Shown: positions 45,318-54,011 of the stretch, in pieces | Numbering within the stretch: the first letter of the stretch is position 1 | Layout of the letters: the number at the start of each line of letters is the position of its first letter | From: UBA6170 sp034429975 | Lineage (GTDB): Bacteria; Chloroflexota; Anaerolineae; Anaerolineales; Anaerolineaceae | Length of the DNA: 64,000 nt | Direction of reading: 5' to 3' | NCBI GenBank assembly: GCA_034429975.1 | Contig: DAOUFM010000050.1 | Coordinates: forward strand, 62,001-126,000 | Notes under the pieces: generated by a model | Database searches by the model: none | The model's input: the letters and a program-made list of their open reading frames with translations, nothing else | Told to the model about the DNA's origin: nothing | Translations under genes and position numbers: made by a program

Positions 45318-47249
45318 CTAGTCAATTTCAATAACCGATGTTTCCATTTTAATGGCTTTATTCCAAAGTGGGTTTATAACCATTCTTAACCGATCAGCAA
45401 TTTCGAGCAAAACTTCTTCACTGGTTTTAACATCTGCTGGGGCTTGCAGAGATTTGTTAGCCTTTTGAACCTGCCCATCACTGGTGACATAATTTCCACT
45501 GTATTCGAGCCAATTTGCGACTGGTAATACAACATCAGCTTTAGCAGTTAATGCAGATTCGTAACTGGCCATGACAACCAGGAAAGGTGAATTATCCAGT
45601 TTTTTGAGGAGATTTTGGGAAGGCTCTTCATCGCCGAGGGCTACAAAGACAGCTTGATGACCATTTAATTCAAAAGATTTATTCAATCTTAATTGTTCTG
45701 CCGCCAGACTATTGGCTTTGCCTTTTGGACTGATTAATTTTGCATTGATTTTTTCTGCCAATTTGATTAAGGTAGCGATGGTTTCTTTTTTCTTTTTGGA
45801 ATCAAATTCTGCATCATAAACAAAAACCGAGCTTTCGGCTTTTCGTAAAATCTCTGCAATTTGAGCCAATTGATCAACGGAAACTCCAGCTTTAGATGCC
45901 AGAGAAGAAACATCTTTACCGTCGATTTCTGCATCCAGCGCCTGCAGGAACTCCAAATCTGTTGATCGATTAATAACCGTTGAGTAAGGGGTAAAACCAT
46001 CCATTCCACTGGCTTCATAACTCACCGGGATTACATTCACACCTTTAGGAATAATCCTTTTTACAAAGAATCCGGCTACCTGATGATCTTTCGTTAAGTC
46101 TAAACCAATAGTCAAAACTGCATCTGCATTGGAGATTTCACTGAGTTTCGATTCAAAAGATCCTTTATCTGCAGCTATTTCAGATAGAACAGCAGTATAG
46201 CGGCCTTCTTCTGTACTGGTGACCATGTCACTATTGATTTTTTCTTTAAAAATTTGTTTGAAATAGAATAATGCTTCAGCCGGTAAGCGAGTAGAAATGA
46301 TACTGGCGACACCATCATCTTTTTTCCCGACTAATGGGTTCAGTTTATCCATCACAACTCTCAATGCTTCGTCCCAGGTTGATGCTTTTAAAGCACCATT
46401 TTTGCGAACAAGTGGTGTGACGATCCGACTTCGTTTTTCATCCATAGGCAGGAAACGTCCGACATCACAAAGGACGCCACCGTTGATGGGCGCATCCCAA
46501 TCGCCATTAATTTTTATTAAGTTATTGTCACGATGGATGACTTCAATCCCACAGCCTAAAGAACAACCAACACAAATAGATTTTGTGGTGGTTACATCTT
46601 TCGTCTGGCCGCGATAAGCACTCCACCGATCAATTAATGCGCCGGTTGGGCAAATTTGGACACATACCCCACAAGAGATGCAGGAACTTGAGCCTAGAGG
46701 AACTCCCAAATCGGCGATCAAGATCGTGTTCGAACCGCGTTCCTCCATACCCAACGTGTAATTTCCAACCAATTCTGCACAAGCTCGAACGCATCGCCGG
46801 CAAAGAATGCAGCGATTGTGTTCCAAAACAAAATATGGATGGGAAGCATCTACAGGATAGGGTTGCCAGTTTGGCTGAATGGGCCAGTGGGTCATTCCTT
46901 CAGCATAAGCCGCATTTTGGAGCTCACAATCTGTTCCGCTGACCTGGCAATACGGGCAAAAATGGTTTCTTTCGCTGAAAATCATCGAAAGAACGAATTT
47001 TCTGGCTTCTTTCACCTTATCGGTTTGGGTTTTAATAACCATTTTATCGAAAACTGGAAGTGTGCAAGCTGGTTGTAACGTCCGGGCACCTTCCACCTCA
47101 ACCAGACAAATCCGGCAACCTCCATAAGGTTCTAACGCTGGATGATCGCACAACGTAGGAATTTCAATATCCGCTAAACGGGCAGCATTTAATACAGTTG
47201 TTCCTTCCGGCACTTCTAATTCTTTTTCATCAATTTTGACTTTAACCAT
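45318..47249 (-). CDS. hoxU: HoxU/NuoG-like iron-sulfur subunit with molybdopterin-fold extension
   Basis: A 643-residue subunit. The clusters visible are [2Fe-2S] (Cys34, 45, 48, 62), a His/Cys [4Fe-4S] (His96, Cys98, 101, 108; HoxU-type spacing), two ferredoxin-like [4Fe-4S] (147-157 and 190-200), and a fifth at Cys226, 229, 233 and 261. After that comes a NuoG/formate-dehydrogenase-like fold without catalytic cofactor residues. It is far longer than ordinary HoxU (about 240), so it resembles the HydA-like subunit of multi-subunit NADH-linked [NiFe] enzymes. It links HoxY to HoxF. Confidence 0.88.
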   Translation of the reverse strand: MVKVKIDEKELEVPEGTTVLNAARLADIEIPTLCDHPALEPYGGCRICLVEVEGARTLQPACTLPVFDKMVIKTQTDKVKEARKFVLSMIFSERNHFCPYCQVSGTDCELQNAAYAEGMTHWPIQPNWQPYPVDASHPYFVLEHNRCILCRRCVRACAELVGNYTLGMEERGSNTILIADLGVPLGSSSCISCGVCVQICPTGALIDRWSAYRGQTKDVTTTKSICVGCSLGCGIEVIHRDNNLIKINGDWDAPINGGVLCDVGRFLPMDEKRSRIVTPLVRKNGALKASTWDEALRVVMDKLNPLVGKKDDGVASIISTRLPAEALFYFKQIFKEKINSDMVTSTEEGRYTAVLSEIAADKGSFESKLSEISNADAVLTIGLDLTKDHQVAGFFVKRIIPKGVNVIPVSYEASGMDGFTPYSTVINRSTDLEFLQALDAEIDGKDVSSLASKAGVSVDQLAQIAEILRKAESSVFVYDAEFDSKKKKETIATLIKLAEKINAKLISPKGKANSLAAEQLRLNKSFELNGHQAVFVALGDEEPSQNLLKKLDNSPFLVVMASYESALTAKADVVLPVANWLEYSGNYVTSDGQVQKANKSLQAPADVKTSEEVLLEIADRLRMVINPLWNKAIKMETSVIEID

Positions 47250-47282
47250 TGCGTTTCTCCTTCGTTTGATTACAAAAATTCT

Positions 47283-48917
47283 TTAGATTCTTTTGCCACT
47301 CATCGGACAGACGCCGGATGGACAAACTTTTAAACGAATATGAGCTTCAACTTCTGCTCTGAAGTGATTTAATATATCGTGTACAGGAGTTCCGGCTGTT
47401 TGACCCAGTCCACAATTTGACATTTCCGTCATATATTTGCTGATAAGCGCCAAATCATCCAGGTCTTCCAAGGTACCTGTTCCTTGAGAAATGTTCTCAA
47501 GAATTTGAAATGCTCTTTCATTCCCGATTCGGCAGGGATTGCACTTACTACAACTTTCTTTTCTAAAGAAGTTTTGGAGTACTTTTGCCAAATCAACTAC
47601 ACAGGTATTTTCATCGCAAATTAATAATGCACCAGAACCAAGGGCTACACCAGCATTTTTGAAGGAGTCGAAATCCATCGGCGTGTCCTGCAAACTGGCA
47701 GGAATAATAGAGCCGCTGGAGCCACCTGTCTGGGCTACTTTAAAACTTATATTATTTTTCATGCCTTTTGCATAAATGGTGATTACTTCTCTCAAAGTGA
47801 TCCCCATTGGTACCTCAATCAGACCAGTAACATTTACATTACCGAGGATGGTATAAACTTTCGTTCCGGGGCTGGAAGGTGTTCCAATACTGCGATACCA
47901 TTTTGCACCATTACGAACGATTGGAGGAATGTTCGCCAAAGTTTCAACGTTATTTACCAAAGTTGGTTTGCCCCACAATCCATGTGTGGTTGGGAAAGGT
48001 GGTCTCGGTCTTGGCTCACCACGTTTTCCTTCAATTGATTCAATTAAGGCTGTTTCCTCACCACAAATATATGCTCCGGCCCCACTATGAACATGAATAT
48101 CAAAAGAAAAATTAGAATTAAAAATATTTTTTCCTAACATCCCATATTCATGAGCCTGGAGAATGGCTTTACGAAGCCTTTCCTGGGCTAATACATATTC
48201 ACCGCGAATGTAAATAAAGCCTTCATCTGCTCCAACAGCGTAGCCGGCAATCGCCATTGCTTCGATAATACTGTGAGGGTCTCCCTCTAAGATCAACCTG
48301 TCTTTGAATGTACCTGGTTCAGATTCGTCGGCATTACAAATCACATATTTTTTCTTCCCGGGGCTGCCAGCAACAAAACTCCATTTTAAACCAGTTGGAA
48401 AACCAGCACCACCTCTTCCCCGTAAACCTGAATTTTTAATTTCTTCGATCAGTTGTTTTGGGGTTATTTCACTCAAAACTTTACCAAGTGCCAGGTATCC
48501 ATCATTAACAATGTATTCTTCAATGTTTTCTGGGTCAATAATGCCAGCGCGTTGTAAAACGATTCGTTGTTCAGCCGGCAGAGTACCTTTCCTAGCGTGT
48601 ACCCAGGCAATTTTCCCAGTTAACTCTTTTGAAGAAGCTTGCAGTTCCTGTGCAATGCGACCTTTCAATAAATGTTCTTCCACCAGGAAACGAACATCAT
48701 CCGGTTTGACCGGACCATAAATTGTGGCTTCCGGGTAAACGATAACCAACGGAAGAGCGTCATGACGCCCAACATCTCCAACTTTTGTTAATGAAATTTC
48801 TTCGTTCAAACCGAACGCATCGATTTCTTGTTGTAAATTGTCAAATACCAGATCGGATCCTCTTTCTTTACTGATCGGATCACTGGATACTAAAACCATT
48901 GAGCGTGTTGATTTCAT
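47283..48917 (-). CDS. hoxF: NADH-binding flavoprotein subunit, HoxF/NuoF-type
   Basis: A 544-residue subunit: FMN/NADH motifs GLRGRGGAGFPTGLKW and NADESEPGTFKDR (the NuoF/HoxF form), and a [4Fe-4S] site SCSKCNPCRIG. The N-terminal thioredoxin-like domain has no cysteine at all in roughly the first 190 residues, so its [2Fe-2S] cluster is lost. It ends CPSGVCPMSGKRI without the ferredoxin tail of HydB. It overlaps hoxE by four bases. It oxidises or reduces NAD(H) for the hydrogenase. Confidence 0.9.
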   Translation of the reverse strand: MKSTRSMVLVSSDPISKERGSDLVFDNLQQEIDAFGLNEEISLTKVGDVGRHDALPLVIVYPEATIYGPVKPDDVRFLVEEHLLKGRIAQELQASSKELTGKIAWVHARKGTLPAEQRIVLQRAGIIDPENIEEYIVNDGYLALGKVLSEITPKQLIEEIKNSGLRGRGGAGFPTGLKWSFVAGSPGKKKYVICNADESEPGTFKDRLILEGDPHSIIEAMAIAGYAVGADEGFIYIRGEYVLAQERLRKAILQAHEYGMLGKNIFNSNFSFDIHVHSGAGAYICGEETALIESIEGKRGEPRPRPPFPTTHGLWGKPTLVNNVETLANIPPIVRNGAKWYRSIGTPSSPGTKVYTILGNVNVTGLIEVPMGITLREVITIYAKGMKNNISFKVAQTGGSSGSIIPASLQDTPMDFDSFKNAGVALGSGALLICDENTCVVDLAKVLQNFFRKESCSKCNPCRIGNERAFQILENISQGTGTLEDLDDLALISKYMTEMSNCGLGQTAGTPVHDILNHFRAEVEAHIRLKVCPSGVCPMSGKRI

Positions 48918-49408
48918 TTTTCCTCCGACTGAACATACCTAGCTAAAATTCCTTTGACCTGTTCTGGAGTGACATTTCCGTACGCATCGTCATCGACCAC
49001 GATAACCGGGCCAACACCACACAGTCCCAGACAACTGGTTGTGATCAGAGACCACTGACCGTCGGAGGTTGTTTCGCCATCCTTTATGTCCAATGTGTCC
49101 TGTAATGTTTGCCAAACTTCTTTTCCCCCAACTACATGGCAAGGGGCACTTTCGCAAAATTGAATTACATGTTTTCCACGTGGTTTGGTGGAGAGCATAT
49201 GATAAAAACTCGCAACTGAGAACAATTGAGAACGGGGGGATTTCAGTCTTTGACTGATAGATTCCAATGCTTCTGCTGGTAAATAACCCAGGATCCGATT
49301 AACATGATTCAGGATAGGAATTAATTCTTCGCGGCTATCACCATATTTATCAATGGCTGAATTTACTGCTTCTTTTATCTGGCGATTTTTCCCATTTTTA
49401 CTCGGCAT
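48914..49408 (-). CDS. hoxE: NuoE/HoxE-type [2Fe-2S] subunit
   Basis: A 164-residue subunit with the NuoE motifs QFCESAPCHVVGG and TTSCLGLCGVGP (four cluster cysteines). It pairs with the HoxF-like protein, which it overlaps by four bases. It lies 50 bases after hydB, making a second NADH module next to hydC-hydB. Confidence 0.9.
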   Translation of the reverse strand: MPSKNGKNRQIKEAVNSAIDKYGDSREELIPILNHVNRILGYLPAEALESISQRLKSPRSQLFSVASFYHMLSTKPRGKHVIQFCESAPCHVVGGKEVWQTLQDTLDIKDGETTSDGQWSLITTSCLGLCGVGPVIVVDDDAYGNVTPEQVKGILARYVQSEEK

Positions 49409-49458
49409 GTATTACTCCTTCGTCTGGATGAATTTAATTTTATTTTTTTTGTTTGAAG

Positions 49459-51240
49459 TTAAACAATCTCAATCGCATTAAAATTACATACCTGGGCACA
49501 AATTCCACAGCGGATACACATATCAGCATCAATTGTGTGTGGTAGCCTTCTTTCTCCTGTAATTGCATTAACCGGGCAATTGCGAGCGCAAACAGTACAG
49601 CCAGTGCAAGCACTTTCGATGATTTGATAACGAATTAGCGCTTTGCACACCTTGGCTGGGCATCTTTTTTCGAAAATGTGAGCTTCGTACTCATCTCGAA
49701 AATGTTTCAGTGTACTTTCGACTGGATTGGGGGCTCCCTGACCTAAGCCACACAGAGAATCCTGTTTAATTTCTCGGCAGAGCATTTCAAGTTGAGCAAT
49801 ATCATCAGCCCGGCCATGACCTTCACAAATTCTCTCTAGAATTTCAAGAATTCGCTTGGTTCCAACTCGGCAAGGGGTACATTTTCCACAACTTTCATCT
49901 TGGGTGAATTCCATAAAGAATCTGGCAATATCTACCATGCAGGTGCCTTCATCCATTACGATCATACCGCCAGAACCCATCATCGAGCCAGCCTGCATTA
50001 GCGATTCATAATCCACCGGTAAATCTAAATATTCTTTTGGAAGACAACCACCCATCGGACCGCCTGTTTGAATGGCTTTAAATTCTTTATTGTCACGAAT
50101 TCCTTTGCCAATATCAAAAATTATTTCCCTTAACGTGATGCCCATGGGAACTTCGATCAAACCAGTGTGATTGATGTCACCTGCCATCGCAAATGTTTTA
50201 GTACCTTTGCTTTTCTCCGTACCCATGCTGGCAAACCATTCGGGGCCTTTAAGGATAATTTGGGGTACATTCGCATAGGTTTCAACGTTATTAATATTTG
50301 TTGGACTATTCCACAAACCTTTAACAGAAGGGAAGGGCGGCCGGGGGCGAGGTTCTCCGCGTTTGCCTTCAATAGAGTTCATCAGAGCTGTTTCTTCCCC
50401 ACAAACAAAAGCACCTGCACCTTTTCTGACTTCCAGGTCAAAGGAAAAATCAGTTCCCATGATATTTTCGCCCAACAGACCCAGAGACTTTGCTTGTTGA
50501 ATGGCAATGTTTAAGGAATTTATAGCAATTGGATACTCGGCACGACAATACACATAGCCTTGTTTAGCGCCAATCGCAAAAGCTGCAATCGTCATTCCTT
50601 CAACAACAGAATGAGGATCGGATTCCAGAACCCGGCGATTCATGAATGCTCCAGGGTCACCTTCATCTGCATTACAGACGACAAATTTTTGGTCGCTTTT
50701 TTCCTGTTTTGTCAGGTTCCATTTCAAATAGGTAGGAAAGCCAGCTCCTCCACGACCACGAAGGCCGGATTTTTTTATCTCGTTAATGACATCTTCCGGA
50801 GACATGTTTGTGAGAACATTTGCCAGAGCCATATAACCATCGTGCGCAATGTAATCCTCAATATTTTCAGGATCGATAACACCACAATTTCTAAGAACAA
50901 CCCGGATTTCTTTTGCAGAAGGTGCACTTAATTCCTCATCCTTTACAGTTTTTACTGGAAGGATAAATTTTTTAGCAATACGCCCTTTCAGGAAATGTTC
51001 CTCGACAATGTATGGAATATCATCCGTGCTCATTCCGGCATAATGAACACCTTCCGGATAAACCATCATTTCAGGCCCTTGTGAGCATGCTCCGATTCTG
51101 GAGGTTTCCAACACCTGAACTTCGTCGATTAATCCATTTGCCACCAGCTCATCATTTAAAGCATCTAAAATGTCATGAGCTCCTTTTGAGAGACATTCAG
51201 GATCAACACATACTAAAACGTGAGTTCGAAAATATTTCAT
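49459..51240 (-). CDS. hydB: HydB-type NADH/flavin subunit of a bifurcating-hydrogenase module
   Basis: A 593-residue subunit: an N-terminal thioredoxin-like domain with three cysteines (11, 16, 52), GLRGRGGAGFPTYLKW, the flavin loop NADEGDPGAFMNR (HydB form, unlike the HoxF gene), a [4Fe-4S] site SCGKCTPCRVG, and a C-terminal two-cluster ferredoxin domain (ACTGCTVCARNC and CIRCGICAQVC). This domain order is that of HydB in electron-bifurcating hydrogenases. It is the second flavoprotein in the locus. Confidence 0.92.
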   Translation of the reverse strand: MKYFRTHVLVCVDPECLSKGAHDILDALNDELVANGLIDEVQVLETSRIGACSQGPEMMVYPEGVHYAGMSTDDIPYIVEEHFLKGRIAKKFILPVKTVKDEELSAPSAKEIRVVLRNCGVIDPENIEDYIAHDGYMALANVLTNMSPEDVINEIKKSGLRGRGGAGFPTYLKWNLTKQEKSDQKFVVCNADEGDPGAFMNRRVLESDPHSVVEGMTIAAFAIGAKQGYVYCRAEYPIAINSLNIAIQQAKSLGLLGENIMGTDFSFDLEVRKGAGAFVCGEETALMNSIEGKRGEPRPRPPFPSVKGLWNSPTNINNVETYANVPQIILKGPEWFASMGTEKSKGTKTFAMAGDINHTGLIEVPMGITLREIIFDIGKGIRDNKEFKAIQTGGPMGGCLPKEYLDLPVDYESLMQAGSMMGSGGMIVMDEGTCMVDIARFFMEFTQDESCGKCTPCRVGTKRILEILERICEGHGRADDIAQLEMLCREIKQDSLCGLGQGAPNPVESTLKHFRDEYEAHIFEKRCPAKVCKALIRYQIIESACTGCTVCARNCPVNAITGERRLPHTIDADMCIRCGICAQVCNFNAIEIV

Positions 51241-51278
51241 CAGTAAACCTACTTTTCTACAGCGTTAATATGTTCTTT

Positions 51279-51647
51279 TTATAAATTTATTGAGTTTTCT
51301 TTGACAACATTTCCGGATAAAACATGTTCAGTAATGATTTTTTCAGCTACTTCTTTGGTTACCTTTCCATAAGTCACTTTAGGACCTTCGCCGATTTGAA
51401 CCTGTACGATTGGTTCCATTTCGCAAATCCCGATACAACCGGTCTGAGTCACAACAATACCGCTCAGGTTATCCTTTTCTATTCTTTCAAGAATAGCTTT
51501 CATTGTGTCTCGGGCTCCGGCAGCAATTCCACATGTTCCCATTCCAACAATTATTTGTTTTTGTCCGGAAGCACTTTTTAATTCCTGTTTTTTTAATGCT
51601 TCTTCTCGTAATCTTTTTAAATCTTCTAAACTTTTTATTGCGGGCAT
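51279..51647 (-). CDS. Thioredoxin-like [2Fe-2S] ferredoxin
   Basis: A 122-residue protein with GMGTCGIAAGARDT and TGCIGICEMEP, the pattern of the small ferredoxins encoded between hydC and hydB in anaerobe hydrogenase operons. Three cysteines are visible at the site. The start at 51647 (MPAIKS) has AGGAGT in front; a longer frame overlaps the HATPase gene. Confidence 0.85.
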   Translation of the reverse strand: MPAIKSLEDLKRLREEALKKQELKSASGQKQIIVGMGTCGIAAGARDTMKAILERIEKDNLSGIVVTQTGCIGICEMEPIVQVQIGEGPKVTYGKVTKEVAEKIITEHVLSGNVVKENSINL

Positions 51648-51660
51648 GTTATTACTCCTG

Positions 51661-52221
51661 TTAAAGTTGGTTTTCTTCAATTTTTTGGCAAAGATTTATC
51701 CCCGAAGTAATCTCGTCCTTCAAGAACGACAAAACCAGAGGCTCCGTTAATGGAATCCCATCTAATTCTTCTTTAATGGGTTGGTCATCAAAAATATAAC
51801 TTTTATCATTGAGTTTATATTGGAATGTCCAGTGAACATTAGGAGAACCAATTACAAGGTGAAGAAAAGTACCTGATAAATCACCGAGAGGCATTCTGTC
51901 AATATGACTATTTTGAAACTCAACTTCCACCTCGGTTCCAAGACCGGGAGAAGAATGAATGTTTAGAAATCCATTACACATTTCTGCAGAAGCCTTCAAG
52001 AGAGGAATTCCCAGTCCAACTTTGCGAGTGGTGCGACTGGTAAAAAACGGGTCAACAATTTGTTGAGCCATTTCAGGTGTCATTCCTTTACCGTTATCTT
52101 TAATCGAAATTCTCAAAAGATCAGCTTCTGAATTTTCGATAACAGTAATCGTTACATGGGAAGCACCGGCATTAATACTGTTTTCTGCAATATCCAGAAT
52201 ATGTAATGATAATTCTTTCAT
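51661..52221 (-). CDS. Histidine-kinase-like ATPase without a phosphoacceptor domain
   Basis: A 186-residue protein: a GHKL ATPase fold with N box DIAENSINAGAS, G1 box KDNGKGMT and a G2-like RKVGLGIPLLKASAE, then about 70 residues of unknown C-terminus. There is no HisKA domain, so it is not a complete kinase. Genes of this type accompany hydC and the ferredoxin in anaerobe hydrogenase operons; role unproven. Confidence 0.82.
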   Translation of the reverse strand: MKELSLHILDIAENSINAGASHVTITVIENSEADLLRISIKDNGKGMTPEMAQQIVDPFFTSRTTRKVGLGIPLLKASAEMCNGFLNIHSSPGLGTEVEVEFQNSHIDRMPLGDLSGTFLHLVIGSPNVHWTFQYKLNDKSYIFDDQPIKEELDGIPLTEPLVLSFLKDEITSGINLCQKIEENQL

Positions 52222-52235
52222 TCACTAACAATCTT

Positions 52236-52742
52236 TCAGATTTGTAATTGCTTGATGGTTTGTGGTAATTTATTTGGTTTTACTCTTCCTAAAACCTCTT
52301 CATCCACCACAACTACAGGAGCCTGACTGCATGCTCCTACACAGCGACAAATTTCTAGTGTGATCATTCCATCGGCCGTTGTTTCTCCAATATCAATACC
52401 GAGTACTTGTTTGGCTTTTTCCATAAGTTGGGGAACCCCGCCAACATAACAAGCTGTACCCATGCAGAACTTAATGGTGTGTTTTCCTTTCGGGTTGGTT
52501 GTAAAAAATGAATAAAAGGTCACCACGCCGTGTACAGTAGAAGCAGGAATGCCTAATTTGTCTGCCAGATAAGCTTGTGTGGCTTCAGAAACCCATCCGA
52601 TTTTGCTTTGAACTTCACCCAGAGCTACCATAGCAGCTCCTGGTTTTTGAGCATTTTCCTCAATAATTTGGTCAATAATTTCTCTTTGTTCTGGAATTAA
52701 TAAGGGGTCATTAGCTGGTATGTTCTTTAAATATTTTGCCAT
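52236..52742 (-). CDS. hydC: HydC-type NuoE-like [2Fe-2S] subunit
   Basis: A 168-residue subunit with KFCMGTACYVGG and EICRCVGACSQAP cluster motifs. The ATG at 52742 is preferred over 52754 because GGAG sits six bases before it. It is first of the hydC-HATPase-ferredoxin-hydB set. The 150-base gap in front may carry an internal promoter. Confidence 0.9.
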   Translation of the reverse strand: MAKYLKNIPANDPLLIPEQREIIDQIIEENAQKPGAAMVALGEVQSKIGWVSEATQAYLADKLGIPASTVHGVVTFYSFFTTNPKGKHTIKFCMGTACYVGGVPQLMEKAKQVLGIDIGETTADGMITLEICRCVGACSQAPVVVVDEEVLGRVKPNKLPQTIKQLQI

Positions 52743-52855
52743 GAATTGCTCCATTAATGATTTTGGAAATATTTTTATCCTTGTACAAGTTTATCGAAGG
52801 GTGTGTAATTTCGAAATTGCTGAATGTCATAATAACTTTAGAAAAAGCGCTTGAT

Positions 52856-52873
52856 TTGAGATAAATTTCACAA
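52856..52873. promoter_or_regulatory. Crp/Fnr-like palindrome upstream of hydC
   Basis: TTGAGA-N6-TCACAA, an imperfect dyad with one exact TCACA half, in the 150-base gap between the PHP gene and hydC. It is a weak match found by eye; no regulator of that family is in the window. Confidence 0.35.
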
Positions 52874-52895
52874 ATAAAAATTAAAAAAATTTTTA

Positions 52896-53648
52896 TTACT
52901 CATTTTGAATAGGTTCGATAAAAAATGTTCTCCTTTCTAAGTTTCTTAATGCAAGGCTAAGTTCCTGAATGGTTGGTTCTTCAATTTCAAAAACGGTGGT
53001 TCCGATAAACTCTGACAAACGGTGAACATCTCCATTTTGAATTAAAGTATAAGAATTAAGCTCTGGAAATTTGTCTTTCGCTTGCTGAGGGGATAGGTGT
53101 CTGGAAATCTCTAATGCGATGAAAGGAATATTTTCAGGGATGAAACCCAAAATTTCCAGGAGTCCATTCGCTTTCCTATTTACATGCGCCGGAATTAGAA
53201 TTCCACCTAACTCAGATACTTTTAAATATGCTTCTTCTAAAGTAAGTGAAGCTGATGTGATCAACAATCTTTCTTCGATTCGCTTAAAATCACCAGTTTC
53301 ATCCACGAATAATTGTTCGCCAAAATAATCCGGACGATTTTTTATGCCAGGGAGTTTTTCATCAACGAATAATTGAAATTCTCTAATCTGTTCCAGGGTA
53401 TCAAATAAACATAAAACATGGACTTCCTCTTTTGTTTGCAGCTCCATCCCTGGAAGAACAGTTAAATCTGTTCCAGATGCTGCTTTTTGAACGGCTTCTA
53501 TGTTCCCTGAGGCATTGTGGTCGGTGATTGCGATCAGGTTTATTCCCCGGCTGATGGCTTCAGTAATGATAAGGGGGGGAAGCATTTCAATTTCAGCGCA
53601 GGGCGACAAAACCGTGTGGACATGCAAATCGGATCGAAATCTTTTCAA
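52896..53648 (-). CDS. PHP-domain phosphoesterase
   Basis: A PHP-fold protein of about 250 residues: SDLHVHTVLSPCAE, AITDHNASGNIEA, LPGMELQTKEEVHVL and GDVHRLSEF carry the metal ligands, so a nuclease-like or phosphatase activity is likely. A TTG at 53648 just after the previous stop is preferred because homologous proteins begin close to the SDLHVHT motif; a TTG at 53687 would overlap the preceding gene by 31 bases. It belongs to the regulatory block in front of hydC. Confidence 0.82.
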   Translation of the reverse strand: MKRFRSDLHVHTVLSPCAEIEMLPPLIITEAISRGINLIAITDHNASGNIEAVQKAASGTDLTVLPGMELQTKEEVHVLCLFDTLEQIREFQLFVDEKLPGIKNRPDYFGEQLFVDETGDFKRIEERLLITSASLTLEEAYLKVSELGGILIPAHVNRKANGLLEILGFIPENIPFIALEISRHLSPQQAKDKFPELNSYTLIQNGDVHRLSEFIGTTVFEIEEPTIQELSLALRNLERRTFFIEPIQNE

Positions 53649-53656
53649 GGTAATCT

Positions 53657-54007
53657 CTATTTTCCAGACCGAATACCTAATTCCCAAAGTTTCCCGATAG
53701 TAAAAAACGAATTATATTGTGTTTGTAGTAAGTTAACACCTTCTTCATTTGCTTTGTCGATCGTGTTTTGTTCGGGTGTTGCTCCTTCGGTAATAATAAT
53801 GGCAGTCAAGTCTAATAAAGCTGCAACCGCAATAATATTTTGGTGAGCTTGGAGAGTAACCCAAACTGAATTATGGGGAGCACCTGCCATTACACAACTC
53901 AGGAGATCGGATGTATATCCATTTTCGACTTGAATTTGAGAGAAATCTTTTTGCTTGGTTAATACATTTAATTGAAGGGCATTAATAATATTTGCGAGAT
54001 CAGTCAT
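53657..54007 (-). CDS. DRTGG-like small domain protein (second copy)
   Basis: A 116-residue protein of the DRTGG/HPr-kinase-N-terminal-like type: GYTSDLLSCVMAGAP, VAVAALLDLTAIIITEG-like strand-helix repeats (IIAVAALLDLTAIIITEG) and a C-terminal FFTIGKLWELGI. It is a paralogue of the 55008-55397 gene. Ligand unknown; such domains often accompany CBS domains. It lies four bases after the CBS-ATPase gene. Confidence 0.72.
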   Translation of the reverse strand: MTDLANIINALQLNVLTKQKDFSQIQVENGYTSDLLSCVMAGAPHNSVWVTLQAHQNIIAVAALLDLTAIIITEGATPEQNTIDKANEEGVNLLQTQYNSFFTIGKLWELGIRSGK

Positions 54008-54011
54008 AATT

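Noticed and set aside
46297..47078. Plus-strand open frames opposite hoxU
   Set aside because: Antisense to a clear Fe-S protein; Trp/Arg/His-rich nonsense composition and no ribosome sites.
45318..47249. Formate dehydrogenase, suggested by the molybdopterin-type domain
   Set aside because: The protein is too short for a catalytic subunit, has no Sec/Cys active site visible, and its N-terminal half is HoxU/NuoG-like.
43310..51240. Respiratory complex I locus, suggested by NuoE-, NuoF- and NuoG-like genes
   Set aside because: No membrane subunits (NuoA, H, J, K, L, M, N) and no NuoB/C/D/I are present, while HoxY, HoxH and all Hyp factors are.
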